Source: Alphaproteobacteria bacterium
Lineage (GTDB): Bacteria; Pseudomonadota; Alphaproteobacteria; GCA-2731375
Direction of reading: 5' to 3'
DNA: 64,000 nucleotides
Assembly (NCBI GenBank): GCA_016776605.1
Contig: JADHTB010000007.1
Coordinates: 62,001-126,000, forward strand
The notes below the pieces were generated by a model. The model made no database searches. It was not told the origin of the DNA and worked only from the letters and a program-made list of their open reading frames with translations. The translations under genes and the position numbers were made by a program. The first letter of the stretch is position 1. Each line of letters starts with the position of its first letter. Positions 63,329 through 64,000 of the stretch are shown piece after piece.

Positions 63329-64000
63329 TCAATAATCAATGTTGAAATGCGCCGGCCGGCCCAGCGGCCAATATTCGCCCCAAACGTCGGCGCCGCCATC
63401 GACGGTCAGGACCGTGCCGTTGACGAATTGCCCCGACGGTCCCGCCAGATAGACCGCCGCCTGGGCGATATCCTGCACCGTGCCCATGCGGCGCATGGGA
63501 TTGTGATCAAAACTGGGCCTGGCGCTGTCCGGATAATGCACCAGGCCGGGCGAGGCCACCACGCCGATGGCAATGGAATTGAGCCGGATATCATAGGGCG
63601 CCCATTCCACGCACAGGCTGCGGGTAAGGTGAATTTCCCCGGCCCTGGCAGCCTGGGTATGGGCGATGCCGGAAGTGCAGGTGGCCAGAACCGTCACCAT
63701 GTTGATGACATTGCCCGGTTGTTTGTTGTCCCGCCAGTGCCGTGCCGCCGCCTGCATCATGAACCAGGAGCCGGTCAGGTTGGTGTCGACCACGGTACGC
63801 CAGCCATTGGGGCTGATATCCATGGCAGGCGCGGCGAATTGCCCACCGGCATTGTTGACCAGCACATCCAGGCGGCCATAGCGCTCCCAGACCGCCGCCA
63901 TCAGGCCGCTCACCTGATCGGCGTCGCGGATGGTCAGAGCCTGGGTAAAACAGGGTATCTCCAGGCTTGCCATGGCCGCTTCAAAGGCCGCCATCTTGTC
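63329..64000 (-). CDS. SDR family oxidoreductase, 5' end outside window
   Basis: 223 residues visible; the frame is open to the window edge and the N-terminal Rossmann glycine motif is missing, so the start lies beyond 64000. Seen: [31 protein letters not shown], a catalytic region [20 protein letters not shown] in which Tyr of Y-x3-K appears to be replaced (HTQAARAG), and the C-terminal [15 protein letters not shown]. The resemblance is to peroxisomal trans-2-enoyl-CoA reductase and 2,4-dienoyl-CoA reductase-like SDRs, which tolerate changes at this site. Confidence 0.87.
   Translation of the reverse strand, partial: DKMAAFEAAMASLEIPCFTQALTIRDADQVSGLMAAVWERYGRLDVLVNNAGGQFAAPAMDISPNGWRTVVDTNLTGSWFMMQAAARHWRDNKQPGNVINMVTVLATCTSGIAHTQAARAGEIHLTRSLCVEWAPYDIRLNSIAIGVVASPGLVHYPDSARPSFDHNPMRRMGTVQDIAQAAVYLAGPSGQFVNGTVLTVDGGADVWGEYWPLGRPAHFNIDY

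Overview
The window is high-GC DNA from an alphaproteobacterium, probably of the Rhodospirillales/Kiloniellales type. Support comes from a cobT - phytase-like esterase - rpmB neighbourhood, an MmcB-type protein, MeaB, many acyl-CoA and short-chain dehydrogenase genes, and a flagellin gene behind a cyclic-di-GMP riboswitch. No phage, CRISPR, tRNA or rRNA gene was seen.

Layout. 1-5.6 kb holds housekeeping genes: the 3' end of cobT, a phytase-like secreted protein, rpmB, an NTF2-like protein, meaB and a nucleotidyltransferase. 5.8-34.5 kb is a large exopolysaccharide/capsule locus: FecR protein, outer-membrane beta-barrel, Wza-type export protein, Wzc-type chain-length kinase, O-antigen-ligase-like protein, a WcaJ/ExoY-type initiating sugar transferase, a transglutaminase-like cysteine peptidase, glycosyltransferases, a PaaK/CapK-like adenylate-forming protein, a fused dehydrogenase/Gfo-Idh-MocA oxidoreductase, Wzy, Wzx, HldE, a flavin oxidoreductase, an aldo/keto reductase, a heparinase II/III protein, a WecB/TagA/CpsF transferase, another GT4 and a VanZ protein. 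Many genes between 24.5 and 34.5 kb overlap by a few bases, as in one long operon.

34.8-58.3 kb is a mosaic of small catabolic and signalling operons: MAPEG, MmcB, a DUF6285 protein with two tandem APH-type kinases, a peroxiredoxin with an in-frame UGA, cysteine hydrolases (one frameshifted), a multi-PAS hybrid histidine kinase, a permuted class III CoA transferase, flavin oxidoreductases, an acyl-CoA dehydrogenase, a luciferase-like monooxygenase, an Ldh-type dehydrogenase, a class III cyclase, an acyl-CoA ligase, a class I amidotransferase, a DehI-like protein, an amidase, a YrdC-like protein and upp. 58.5-64 kb carries the riboswitch-flagellin unit, a PAS protein, a small ORF with a hairpin over its ribosome binding site, a DMT transporter, a radical SAM protein and two SDR genes, the last cut by the window end.

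The most notable object is at 38331-38774 (minus strand). It is a complete Bcp/Prx-like peroxiredoxin reading frame with one in-frame TGA exactly where the peroxidatic cysteine belongs (TPG-U-T). A hairpin fitting the bacterial SECIS model lies 21 nt downstream, and no cysteine occurs elsewhere in the protein. It reads as a selenocysteine peroxiredoxin that a standard annotation would truncate. Other notable points are the c-di-GMP-I riboswitch ahead of flagellin, two families of palindromic elements bounded by CTAGAG that supply stop codons to adjacent genes, a Wzc-type kinase with lysine in place of the Walker B aspartate, and the circularly permuted CoA transferase.
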